A stretch of 58,464 nt of DNA, from positions 1-58,464 of the forward strand of contig CASEPH010000007.1 in the NCBI GenBank assembly GCA_949289625.1, in the 5' to 3' direction. The notes beneath the pieces were generated by a model. The model ran no database searches. It saw nothing but the letters and a program-made list of their open reading frames with translations, and was not told the DNA's origin. Positions 45,272 through 52,561 of this stretch are shown here, in pieces; the stretch's first letter is position 1, and every line of letters starts with the position of its first letter. The position numbers and the translations under genes are program-made. Source of the stretch: an uncultured Clostridia bacterium. Lineage in GTDB: Bacteria > Bacillota_A > Clostridia > Oscillospirales > Oscillospiraceae.

Positions 45272-46582
45272 ATGTCATCTGCTCGTATGGCAACGGTATA
45301 CGAAAAGCTCTATAAAGCCGTCTGCAATCAAAATATGAACAATGTGGTGGCTGCCACCTATGAGATTTTCGGCAAACCGGTTCTGTTTGTGGACGAGTAT
45401 TTTCATGTGGTATCCATGCACCCCTCAGCCCCAATTGGCGACCCTGAATGGGATGATATCTACAAAAACAAGGCTATGAATCGGGAACAGATCTTCAGCA
45501 CGCTGGACGAGTTTCTCTCCGGCAAAAAGGCCTTCTATCAGCCCTTTTTCGCCAATACCGGTTCCTGCGCCAACTCCCCCAGAATCTTTGCAGAGGTGGT
45601 CCAGGACAATACGGTCCATGGGCATATCATTGTATTTTGGGACGGCGATCCCCCCACTGACGAGGATTTTGAGATCATCGGTCTGGTGATGGACGCCATT
45701 TGCCTCCGAATCGCCAGCCGGATCAAATCCATGGGCAGCTGGAACCTGGCTCTGTCCACCAAGCTGGAGGATCTGCTGGCCCCCAACACACCGCCCCATT
45801 TGGAACGGCTGGCCTGTGAGGCCATATCCCGGACCATGCAGCCAGAATACACCATTTGTGTGGCCACCATTGGCGCCCTGGCCTCCCAGAAGGCCTTTGC
45901 GGAATACGCTGTCCACGAGCTCCAGCAGCTCTACCGGAACGTGATCTGCCTGATTTACGACAACACCATCGTCACCCTCTATGGCGGCACAGACCCCCAC
46001 GGATCCGGCACACCCATGCCTAAGACCTCCATGGCGGACCGTTTGTTCTCCTTTTTCGGCAGCCACGACATGATCTGCGGTTTGTCCGACAGTTTTACAG
46101 ATCCCAAAGAAACCCGCTGCCACTACCGCCAGGCCCTGCTGACCGCTCGGCTGGCACTGAAGCTGGGCCGGGACACCTCCACCACCTTTTCCGATCTCAT
46201 GCCGCTGCCGATCTTTCTTTCGGTGCTGGAGAAGGATACCCCGGAGACCTTTATCCATCCCGCCATCTTTAAAATGCGGGCCTATGACCAGGAAAACGGC
46301 ACCGCCTACGACGAGACCATGCGGCTGTTCTCCTTCAATATGCACAATAAGGACCGTACCGCCGCTGCCCTCTGCATCCACCGGAACACTTTGCTGTACC
46401 GGCTGGGCCGCATCAGCGAGCTGTTTGATCTGCCCTACGAGCACGATCAGGTGGCCCTAAACCTGCTGTGCAGCTATCTGATCCTGGAGCTGGGCCGCTA
46501 TGGCTCCCCTCAGGACATGAGCCGTCTGTCCTCCACGGAATATCAGGAGGCAGCCGCCGGCGTTGTAGGAAACTGGTCGTAA
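45272..46582 (+). CDS. PucR-type transcriptional regulator (CdaR-like C-terminal HTH)
   Basis: A 436-residue regulator. The N-terminal about 150 residues look like a sensory domain (GKPVLFVDEYFHVVSMHPSAP). A GGDEF-like middle segment follows (CVATIGALASQKAFAEYAVHEL), and the last 80 residues are the PucR/CdaR helix-turn-helix (NKDRTAAALCIHRNTLLYRLGRISELF). Such proteins usually activate a neighbouring catabolic operon on binding its substrate. The ATG 45272 has GGAGG upstream. It precedes, by 12 bases, a DMT exporter and then a ferredoxin-flavoprotein and an anion permease, its likely targets. Confidence 0.88.
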   Translation: MSSARMATVYEKLYKAVCNQNMNNVVAATYEIFGKPVLFVDEYFHVVSMHPSAPIGDPEWDDIYKNKAMNREQIFSTLDEFLSGKKAFYQPFFANTGSCANSPRIFAEVVQDNTVHGHIIVFWDGDPPTDEDFEIIGLVMDAICLRIASRIKSMGSWNLALSTKLEDLLAPNTPPHLERLACEAISRTMQPEYTICVATIGALASQKAFAEYAVHELQQLYRNVICLIYDNTIVTLYGGTDPHGSGTPMPKTSMADRLFSFFGSHDMICGLSDSFTDPKETRCHYRQALLTARLALKLGRDTSTTFSDLMPLPIFLSVLEKDTPETFIHPAIFKMRAYDQENGTAYDETMRLFSFNMHNKDRTAAALCIHRNTLLYRLGRISELFDLPYEHDQVALNLLCSYLILELGRYGSPQDMSRLSSTEYQEAAAGVVGNWS

Positions 46583-46594
46583 GGAGGCGCTACC

Positions 46595-47476
46595 GTGTCT
46601 AATCGCACCAAGGGCATTATTTGTATTCTTTTAGCCGCGCTGTCCTTTGCCACCATGAGCACCTTTGTCCGGCTGGCAGGAGACGTCCCCTCCATGCAGA
46701 AGGCTTTCTTCCGCAATTTTGTAGCGGTGATTTTTTCCTTTTGTATTATGATAAAGCATCGCATTCCTTTTCATCCCCCGGAGAAAAAGCATTGGCCTTT
46801 GCTGTTTGCCCGGGCTGCCTTCGGCACGCTGGGTCTGCTGTGCAACTTCTATGCCGTGGATCATCTCAATCTCTCGGACGCCTCCATGCTCAATAAAATG
46901 TCCCCATTCTTCGCCATCATCGTCTCTTATTTCCTGCTCAATGAGCATCTGGCTCTATATCAGGGCGTGGGCGTTATCGCCGCGTTTTTGGGCAGCTTGC
47001 TGATTATCAAGCCCAATCCCGCCAATATGGCCCTGTTTCCCAGTTTGATAGGGCTGCTGGGGGGCTTTGGCGCAGGCGTGGCATACAGCTTTGTCCGGCT
47101 CATGAGCAAAAAGGGCGTCAACTCCAGTCTGATTGTTTTCGTCTTTTCCGCCTTCTCCTGCCTGATCTGTCTGCCCTACTTTATAGCGGTCCACGCGCCC
47201 ATGTCCCTTTTCCAATGGATCTGCCTTCTGCTGGCAGGCACCTTCGGCTGCACCGGCCAATTTGCCATCACTTCTGCCTACCGATTTGCACCTGCCAAGG
47301 AGATTTCCGTCTATGACTATTCTCAGGTGATCTTTGCCGCCCTATTGGGCTGGGCTTTTTTCTCCCAGCTTCCAGATCATTGGAGCGTTTTGGGTTATCT
47401 CATCATCTGTGGCACCGGGGTGATCATGTTCCTATTCCAGAAGAAGCACCCCGATTCTACCTGTATCTCATCTTGA
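46595..47476 (+). CDS. EamA/DMT superfamily transporter
   Basis: A 293-residue ten-helix drug/metabolite transporter with two EamA repeats (residues about 5-140 and 155-290); typical positions are ALSFATMSTFVRLAGD and the glycine-rich LLGGFGAGVAYSFVRLM. The start is a GTG with AAGGAGG upstream, 12 bases after the PucR-type regulator, so the two are co-transcribed. Members export amino acids, nucleosides or other small metabolites; the substrate here is unknown. Confidence 0.9.
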   Translation: MSNRTKGIICILLAALSFATMSTFVRLAGDVPSMQKAFFRNFVAVIFSFCIMIKHRIPFHPPEKKHWPLLFARAAFGTLGLLCNFYAVDHLNLSDASMLNKMSPFFAIIVSYFLLNEHLALYQGVGVIAAFLGSLLIIKPNPANMALFPSLIGLLGGFGAGVAYSFVRLMSKKGVNSSLIVFVFSAFSCLICLPYFIAVHAPMSLFQWICLLLAGTFGCTGQFAITSAYRFAPAKEISVYDYSQVIFAALLGWAFFSQLPDHWSVLGYLIICGTGVIMFLFQKKHPDSTCISS

Positions 47477-47483
47477 TGCCCCC

Positions 47484-47519
47484 ATCTCTGCCTCGGTGAA
47501 AGCTGCGGCAGAGATTTTT
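47484..47519 (+). terminator. Terminator after the DMT gene
   Basis: Stem ATCTCTGCC (47484-47492) / GGCAGAGAT (47507-47515), 14-base loop, then TTTT. Confidence 0.75.
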
Positions 47520-47653
47520 GTTGGAAGACGATAACTTCCAGCACGAAACAGTCCTCTCCAATAGATGCGGCACATCTTGTCTAATTGTATTCCCCCTACT
47601 TCTATTTTGAAGCTCTTGTCTGGAAATTGATTCAATAGTTCGGAAATTAACGC

Positions 47654-47681
47654 TTGCAACTCGTTGAAAATCCGGTACACT
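47654..47681 (+). promoter_or_regulatory. Probable promoter of the ferredoxin-flavoprotein gene
   Basis: TTGCAA (47654-47659), 16-base spacer, TACACT (47676-47681). The -10 is weak, consistent with activator-dependent expression. Confidence 0.5.
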
Positions 47682-47726
47682 AAAACCAAGAAATCCAAAT
47701 ATTGTGCAACGGAAAGGAGTGCTTTC

Positions 47727-49418
47727 ATGTATTACATCGAGCGAGGCTGTATTGGCTGCCACTATTGTGAGTTGGAATGTCCCGTTTCCGCCATCCGGAT
47801 CATGGACGGCAGAAACCAGATCGACCAGGCACGTTGCATCTCCTGCGGCAAATGTGTGGATCTGTGCCGTCTGGATCTCATCAAGAGCACGGAACCTGCC
47901 CCCACACCGCAGCCCCATGATCCGGTGGTCCTCCACTGTGACGTTTTGGTGATGGGTGCCGGCGGCGTAGGTACTGCCGCAGCGGCCCGGGCTGCAGATC
48001 TGGGTCTGGACACCGTGCTGATTGAAGCCGCCAAATACTACGGGGGCGGCACCTGGTTCGCCCACGGCGGCATGTTCCCAGGCTCCAAGACTTACTATGC
48101 CAAAATTGGCAAATCCTCGGACATTGAGCCTCAAGTTCAGTTCTGGCTGCGGAACCAAAAAAACGGCTACAAAAACATGGAGAAACTCCGCAGCAATATT
48201 GCCGCCAACGGCGAATTTCTGGATTGGTTCGACAGCCTGGATCCCAGTTTTACCGCACCGTTCCAGCCAGGCCCTGCAGGCAGTCCCATGGTCTTCGATA
48301 TGCCCCATCGGCACATGAACGAAAAATCCAACGACGACTCCATCGGTCCCGGTTGGATGGGGTCCTATATCACGGAAAAACTCTTTGAGACAGCCATGAA
48401 AAAAGGCGTCCGATATTTCAACCTTACCCGGGCGGTGGAATTCATTACCCAGGAGGGAACCGTCGTAGGCGTCAAGGCCCTGGACCCCGGTGGCGAAGTC
48501 CATATCTACGCAAAGGCCTTTATTCTCGGTACCGGCGGCTATCTCATGAACGACGCCCGCATGAAGGCCATTGATCCGGATATGATCCGGGGAGACGCCA
48601 CCTATCTGCGGCTCAACGTCCCCACCAACGTGGGGGATGGTCATGAGATGGTGGAAAAGCTGGGCTGTGAGGTGGATTATGGCCGAGGCGGCACTCGGGG
48701 TCCCACCCATCATCCCTATTCCTACGCCGTCAATATGATGCTGATGAATCCAGAGGCCGTCTATGTGGACGAAACCGGCGTTCGCTGCTTTGACCTCAGC
48801 AACGAGCCCATGGGCGGGGGAGCCCCCATCACTGGTCCCAACTGCAAGGCCAGCGAGATCATTCTGCGGCAAAAATCCGGCTTCTGCTACCTGCTGATGG
48901 ATCAGAAGCTTCTGGACCTGTTTGGCAGCCGGATCCGGACGCTGGACAATGGCCGTCCCTGTCCCTGGCGGGAAGAGGTGGAGGCCGAGTGCGCCCTGGA
49001 GGACGTACCGGGCCGGAAGGCGGATTCCCTGGAAGCTCTAGCAGAAAAGCTGAAGATGGATCCGGCGATTTTGACCCAGACCGTATCCCGATACAACAGT
49101 CTCTGCGCCGCCGGGTGCGATTCCGATTTTGGCAAAAAGCCGGAGCATATGATCCCCATCGAGGAAGGCCCCTTCTATGCCTTTGCCGTCCGTAACTTTG
49201 ACAACGGCGCCAGCCGGGGCGGTATTTCCATTGACGAGGACTTCCGGGTCCTGGACAAAAACGGCGACCCGATTCCCGGAATTTACTGCGCGGGTGATGC
49301 CGCCACCTACAGCTGGACGGAGAACATCGGTCCCGTAGGCCTCTGCGGCGGACTGGCCGGTTCCTGGGCCAGCGGCTACCACATTGCAGAGCTGGCAAAG
49401 GCCTACCTGGATACCTGA
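47727..49418 (+). CDS. FAD-dependent reductase (fumarate reductase/KSTD-like) with N-terminal 2[4Fe-4S] ferredoxin domain
   Basis: A 563-residue soluble fusion. Residues 1-55 are a dicluster ferredoxin: Cys8, 11, 14, 18 and Cys37, 40, 43, 47. Residues about 70-560 are an FAD_binding_2 flavoprotein with the dinucleotide motif VMGAGGVGTAAAARAADLG and the C-terminal FAD site PGIYCAGDAAT. The segment before it reads NGASRGGISID rather than the His-containing active-site text of fumarate reductases, so the substrate is probably another unsaturated acid, ketone or CoA ester. Electrons likely enter from reduced ferredoxin. ATG 47727 has GGAAAGGAG upstream. No signal peptide or heme motif is present. 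Confidence 0.88.
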   Translation: MYYIERGCIGCHYCELECPVSAIRIMDGRNQIDQARCISCGKCVDLCRLDLIKSTEPAPTPQPHDPVVLHCDVLVMGAGGVGTAAAARAADLGLDTVLIEAAKYYGGGTWFAHGGMFPGSKTYYAKIGKSSDIEPQVQFWLRNQKNGYKNMEKLRSNIAANGEFLDWFDSLDPSFTAPFQPGPAGSPMVFDMPHRHMNEKSNDDSIGPGWMGSYITEKLFETAMKKGVRYFNLTRAVEFITQEGTVVGVKALDPGGEVHIYAKAFILGTGGYLMNDARMKAIDPDMIRGDATYLRLNVPTNVGDGHEMVEKLGCEVDYGRGGTRGPTHHPYSYAVNMMLMNPEAVYVDETGVRCFDLSNEPMGGGAPITGPNCKASEIILRQKSGFCYLLMDQKLLDLFGSRIRTLDNGRPCPWREEVEAECALEDVPGRKADSLEALAEKLKMDPAILTQTVSRYNSLCAAGCDSDFGKKPEHMIPIEEGPFYAFAVRNFDNGASRGGISIDEDFRVLDKNGDPIPGIYCAGDAATYSWTENIGPVGLCGGLAGSWASGYHIAELAKAYLDT

Positions 49419-49439
49419 GCGTCCCTCTAAATTCATTCC

Positions 49440-49476
49440 GCAGCATCTGAGGCGGTGCCTCAGATGCTGCGTTTTT
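49440..49476 (+). terminator. Terminator of the ferredoxin-flavoprotein gene
   Basis: Perfect 14-bp stem GCAGCATCTGAGGC (49440-49453) / GCCTCAGATGCTGC (49457-49470), loop GGT, then GTTTTT. Confidence 0.92.
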
Positions 49477-49521
49477 CGCGATTTGACGCGAAAAAAACTA
49501 GCCGTTGCCGAAATAGGATAT

Positions 49522-49592
49522 TTGCAAACAGACAGGCCCATGGTATAATAGGCAGGATTGTGCATAGTAATTTGACGCCTCCAGTGGGAGGC
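49522..49592 (+). promoter_or_regulatory. Promoter and leader hairpin of the anion permease gene
   Basis: TTGCAA (49522-49527), 16-base spacer ending in TGG, perfect TATAAT (49544-49549). In the leader, GCCTCC-AGTG-GGAGGC (49577-49592) forms a 6-bp hairpin followed by a short T-rich stretch, which could attenuate transcription. Confidence 0.65.
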
Positions 49593-49628
49593 TCTTTGCT
49601 TGCACGGAGAATCGAGGTTTGATATATC

Positions 49629-50747
49629 ATGAATGCTGCCATAAAAGCGTGTTTGGGATTCGTGCAACGGGAGACCGTGTTATGCGTTGCCCTCCTGCTG
49701 GCGGTGATCTCCGCCTTTTTGACACCGCCCAACCCGGCCTATCTGTCTTACATCGACTGGAACACCCTGGCCTTGCTGTTCAGCTTAATGGCCGTGATGA
49801 AGGGATTTCAAAAGGCCGGCCTGTTCGTCTATCTGGGGAATCAGCTGCTCAAACGCACGGATTCTTCCCGGAAGATGATGCTGGTGCTGGTGCTGCTTCC
49901 TTTTCTCCTGAGTATGGTGATCACCAACGACGTCTCCCTCATTACCTTTGTACCCTTTGGTCTCATCGTCCTGCGCCTGGCAAACCAGGAACATCTGGTG
50001 GTCCCCCTGGTGGTCCTGCAGACTGTGGCTGCAAACCTGGGCAGTATGCTGACCCCCATGGGAAATCCCCAAAATCTTTATCTGTATACCAAATCCGGTA
50101 TGAGCTTTGGTGCGCTGTGCCATTTGATGCTGCCCTATGTGCTGATCTCCGCCCTGTGTCTGATCTTACTTGTGGTCCTTCGTCGCTCCTCACCCATCTC
50201 CGGCATTTCCCTTTCCGTGGAACTGGGCGATCACAAAACCCTGCTGTGCTGTCTACTGGGCTTTTTGATCTGCCTGCTGGGGATCTTCAAGATCATTCCA
50301 GCCCTGGTCATTGCCCTGATCGTGGCGATTTTCCTGTTGATCGTGGACCGGCCTCTGCTGGCCTCCGTGGACTACTCCCTGCTGGGCACCTTTGTGGGTT
50401 TTTTCATCTTTATTGGAAATATCGGCTGCATCGACCAGTTTCAGTCCCTGCTGGCCTCTCTCTTGGAGGATCACGCCATTCCGGTGGCCATCCTGTCCAG
50501 CCAGCTCATCAGCAATGTACCGGCAGCCCTACTGCTGTCCGGATTTACCGACCAGTGGTCGGCTCTGATCGTGGGCTGCAATCTGGGCGGACTGGGCACG
50601 TTGATTGCCTCTATGGCAAGCCTGATCTCCTACAAGATGGTGGCAAAGGATTATCCAGCTCTGCGCAAAAAATATCTTTTCATCTTTACGCTTTGCAATG
50701 TGGTGCTGCTGGTGATATTGTTTTCGGTGAGCATATTCCTGGCATAG
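49629..50747 (+). CDS. SLC13/ArsB-like anion permease
   Basis: A 372-residue polytopic membrane protein, about 10 predicted helices, of the ion-transporter superfamily that includes CitMHS, DASS and ArsB proteins. Conserved-looking spots are LLPFLLSMVITNDVSLITFVPF (residues about 90-112), the re-entrant-like LGSMLTPMGNPQNLYLY (about 137-153) and SNVPAALLLSGFTDQW. It likely imports a di- or tricarboxylate or another organic anion. The ATG follows CGAGG with wide spacing. It is the neighbour of the flavoprotein reductase but has its own promoter. Confidence 0.85.
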   Translation: MNAAIKACLGFVQRETVLCVALLLAVISAFLTPPNPAYLSYIDWNTLALLFSLMAVMKGFQKAGLFVYLGNQLLKRTDSSRKMMLVLVLLPFLLSMVITNDVSLITFVPFGLIVLRLANQEHLVVPLVVLQTVAANLGSMLTPMGNPQNLYLYTKSGMSFGALCHLMLPYVLISALCLILLVVLRRSSPISGISLSVELGDHKTLLCCLLGFLICLLGIFKIIPALVIALIVAIFLLIVDRPLLASVDYSLLGTFVGFFIFIGNIGCIDQFQSLLASLLEDHAIPVAILSSQLISNVPAALLLSGFTDQWSALIVGCNLGGLGTLIASMASLISYKMVAKDYPALRKKYLFIFTLCNVVLLVILFSVSIFLA

Positions 50748-50828
50748 CTTTTCTTCCAGATCCCGCATAAACAGAATTACCCAACGCCCCATTTATAGCG
50801 CAAACTCCCCCAGAAAGGCAGGCACCCA

Positions 50829-51827
50829 ATGCTAATTTTCATTTTAATTCCATCCACGCTTGTTTTGCTGCTCCTGGTTTTCATCCTGATTGGCGTGTGG
50901 TCCTACCGAAGCGCCTTTCAGGCCCGATTTGAAGGCGGCGGCGATTACTACCCCTATTTCTCCCAGCTGCATCCCAGCTGGCAGCGCAGGGCCGTCAGTT
51001 TTCCTTCCCAGCAGGGAGACACCCTCCGGGGACACCTCTTTTTCTACGACGGGCCCCAAAAGGCCCTGATCGTCCTCTGTCACGGCTACGGCATGAGTCT
51101 AAACGACTATCTGCCGGAGTGCGAATACTTTTGCCGAAATGGTTATACCGTTCTGGCCTTTGACGGCAGTGGTACCGGCATCAGCGACGGGGTTCTCCGA
51201 GGCCTTCCCCAGCACATTTTGGATTTGGCCGCATGTCTGGATTATGTAAGCTCCAACCCCGACTTGAACACCCTGCCTCTTTTGTTGTACGGTCACAGCT
51301 GGGGCGGTTACAGCGTGGACTGCGTCCATCTGCTGGGGCATTATCCTGTCCAGGGCATCATTTCAGCATCCGCCTTTCAGATTAGCACCGCCGGACTAAA
51401 ACCCCATATGCAGCGGCACTGGGGGATCATCGCTCCACTACCAATGTTGGGCGTCACCATGTATCAGCGGTGGAAATTCGGCCCTCTGGCAGGAGCCACT
51501 GCCGTGGAAGGATTGGCACGAACGGAGGCACCTGTGCTGATCCTCCAGAGCCGGGATGACGGCATCATTCGGTATCAGGACAACTACGAAGTACTGTATG
51601 CCGCCTTTCGGGAAGATCCGAAGAAAACTTTTCTTCCGCTGGAGCACCATAACCACAACATCACCACGCCGCCAGAGGTGGATCAGGAGAAGCGGAAGCT
51701 GCTGAAGTATCTCCGCAGCGGCACCGCATCGCCGGCCCAGCTGGCAGAGATGGACGCCCTCAAAGCCCAGGTGGACGAAGGGCTGCTGGCCCGGTTTGTA
51801 TCCTTTTTCGACAATTGTATCCAGTAA
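50829..51827 (+). CDS. Membrane-anchored alpha/beta hydrolase
   Basis: A 332-residue protein with one N-terminal transmembrane helix (residues about 3-23) and an alpha/beta-hydrolase domain facing outward. Motifs are LCHGYGMSLNDYL (oxyanion side), AFDGSGTGISDG, and the nucleophile elbow GHSWGG with its catalytic Ser. A late Asp in LQSRDDGIIRY and His in LEHHNHNITTP complete the triad. It resembles BAAT/Frsa-like or serine aminopeptidase S33-type hydrolases; the substrate is unknown. AAAGGCAGG precedes the ATG. It is monocistronic. Confidence 0.85.
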   Translation: MLIFILIPSTLVLLLLVFILIGVWSYRSAFQARFEGGGDYYPYFSQLHPSWQRRAVSFPSQQGDTLRGHLFFYDGPQKALIVLCHGYGMSLNDYLPECEYFCRNGYTVLAFDGSGTGISDGVLRGLPQHILDLAACLDYVSSNPDLNTLPLLLYGHSWGGYSVDCVHLLGHYPVQGIISASAFQISTAGLKPHMQRHWGIIAPLPMLGVTMYQRWKFGPLAGATAVEGLARTEAPVLILQSRDDGIIRYQDNYEVLYAAFREDPKKTFLPLEHHNHNITTPPEVDQEKRKLLKYLRSGTASPAQLAEMDALKAQVDEGLLARFVSFFDNCIQ

Positions 51828-51831
51828 AATG

Positions 51832-51869
51832 CGGTCCGATACGAAGGCTTTTGTCTCCGTATCGGACCG
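51832..51869. terminator. Terminator between convergent hydrolase and nrdG
   Basis: Perfect 12-bp stem CGGTCCGATACG (51832-51843) / CGTATCGGACCG (51858-51869) followed by a short T run. It lies between convergent genes. Confidence 0.75.
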
Positions 51870-51882
51870 TTTCAGGTTTGAT

Positions 51883-52395
51883 TTAATACTCGCCCAACCA
51901 GCGGCCGCTGGTCTCCATGACTGCTTTCCCGGCCTTCAGGCTCTCAGGGACATTGAGGACCCGCTGGTTTCGGCTCCCCCGGAAGTTCAGCTCCAGGCTC
52001 CGTTCTTCCAGCACAAAAGGGCCATCAATGAGCACATCAATGGTGGCAAGCAGATCCCGCTGGGCCTGGGTCCCATGGAAGAGCTGCTCAAAGGTAAAGC
52101 CGGAATAGGAGGCCACCTCGTACCCTTTCTCTTTCAAAAGCCGTCCCAGCCGGGCAAAGCCCTCCGCCTGGGAAAAGGGTTCGCCGCCGGAAAAGGTGAC
52201 GCCGCGGCTGAGGGGATTGCTCTGGATGATCTCCAGAACCTGCTCCTCCGACATCTCCGTACCGCACCCAAACTCCCAGGTCTCCGGATTATGGCATCCC
52301 GGGCAGTGATGGGGACAGCCCTGGCAGAACACGGTTGTCCGAATGCCAGGGCCGTCTACAATACTGTCTCCGGTGATGCCAGCCAGATTAAGCAT
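51883..52395 (-). CDS. nrdG: Anaerobic ribonucleotide reductase activating enzyme (radical SAM)
   Basis: Uses S-adenosylmethionine and a [4Fe-4S] cluster to place the glycyl radical on class III ribonucleotide reductase. The 170 residues include SIVDGPGIRTTVF, the CxxxCxxC cluster motif in GCPHHCPGCHNPETW, and GVTFSGGEPF. I start at ATG 52395 on similarity; it overlaps the small glycyl-radical gene by eight bases and lacks its own ribosome site. A GTG at 52419 with GAGGAG upstream is a good alternative. It is the last gene of the nrd operon. Confidence 0.92.
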   Translation of the reverse strand: MLNLAGITGDSIVDGPGIRTTVFCQGCPHHCPGCHNPETWEFGCGTEMSEEQVLEIIQSNPLSRGVTFSGGEPFSQAEGFARLGRLLKEKGYEVASYSGFTFEQLFHGTQAQRDLLATIDVLIDGPFVLEERSLELNFRGSRNQRVLNVPESLKAGKAVMETSGRWLGEY

Positions 52396-52549
52396 CCTTG
52401 CTGAGACCGTGCTTGACACGATCCCGCTCCTCAGCCCGTTTTGCGTCATTCCACTTGTCCATGGTACCGACCAGGTATCCGGTAATGCGGCGGATCCGCT
52501 CGAAGCCTACACCCCGACCCGCTTTCTCATTTGCACAGTTCATTGTCAT
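52388..52549 (-). CDS. Separate glycyl-radical C-terminal segment of class III ribonucleotide reductase
   Basis: A 53-codon gene between nrdD and nrdG with its own ribosome site (GGAGG, eight bases before ATG 52549). The product contains FERIRRITGYLVGT followed by DKWNDAKRAEERDRVKHG, which matches the C-terminal end of full-length NrdD proteins (RVCGYLG in E. coli). The probable radical Gly is residue 24. The main nrdD product ends just before this segment, so the radical domain seems to be supplied as a separate peptide. It is in the same reading frame as nrdD, five codons after its TAA, so low-level readthrough to a full-length protein is also possible. Confidence 0.85.
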   Translation of the reverse strand: MTMNCANEKAGRGVGFERIRRITGYLVGTMDKWNDAKRAEERDRVKHGLSKDA

Positions 52550-52561
52550 AAGATTACCTCC

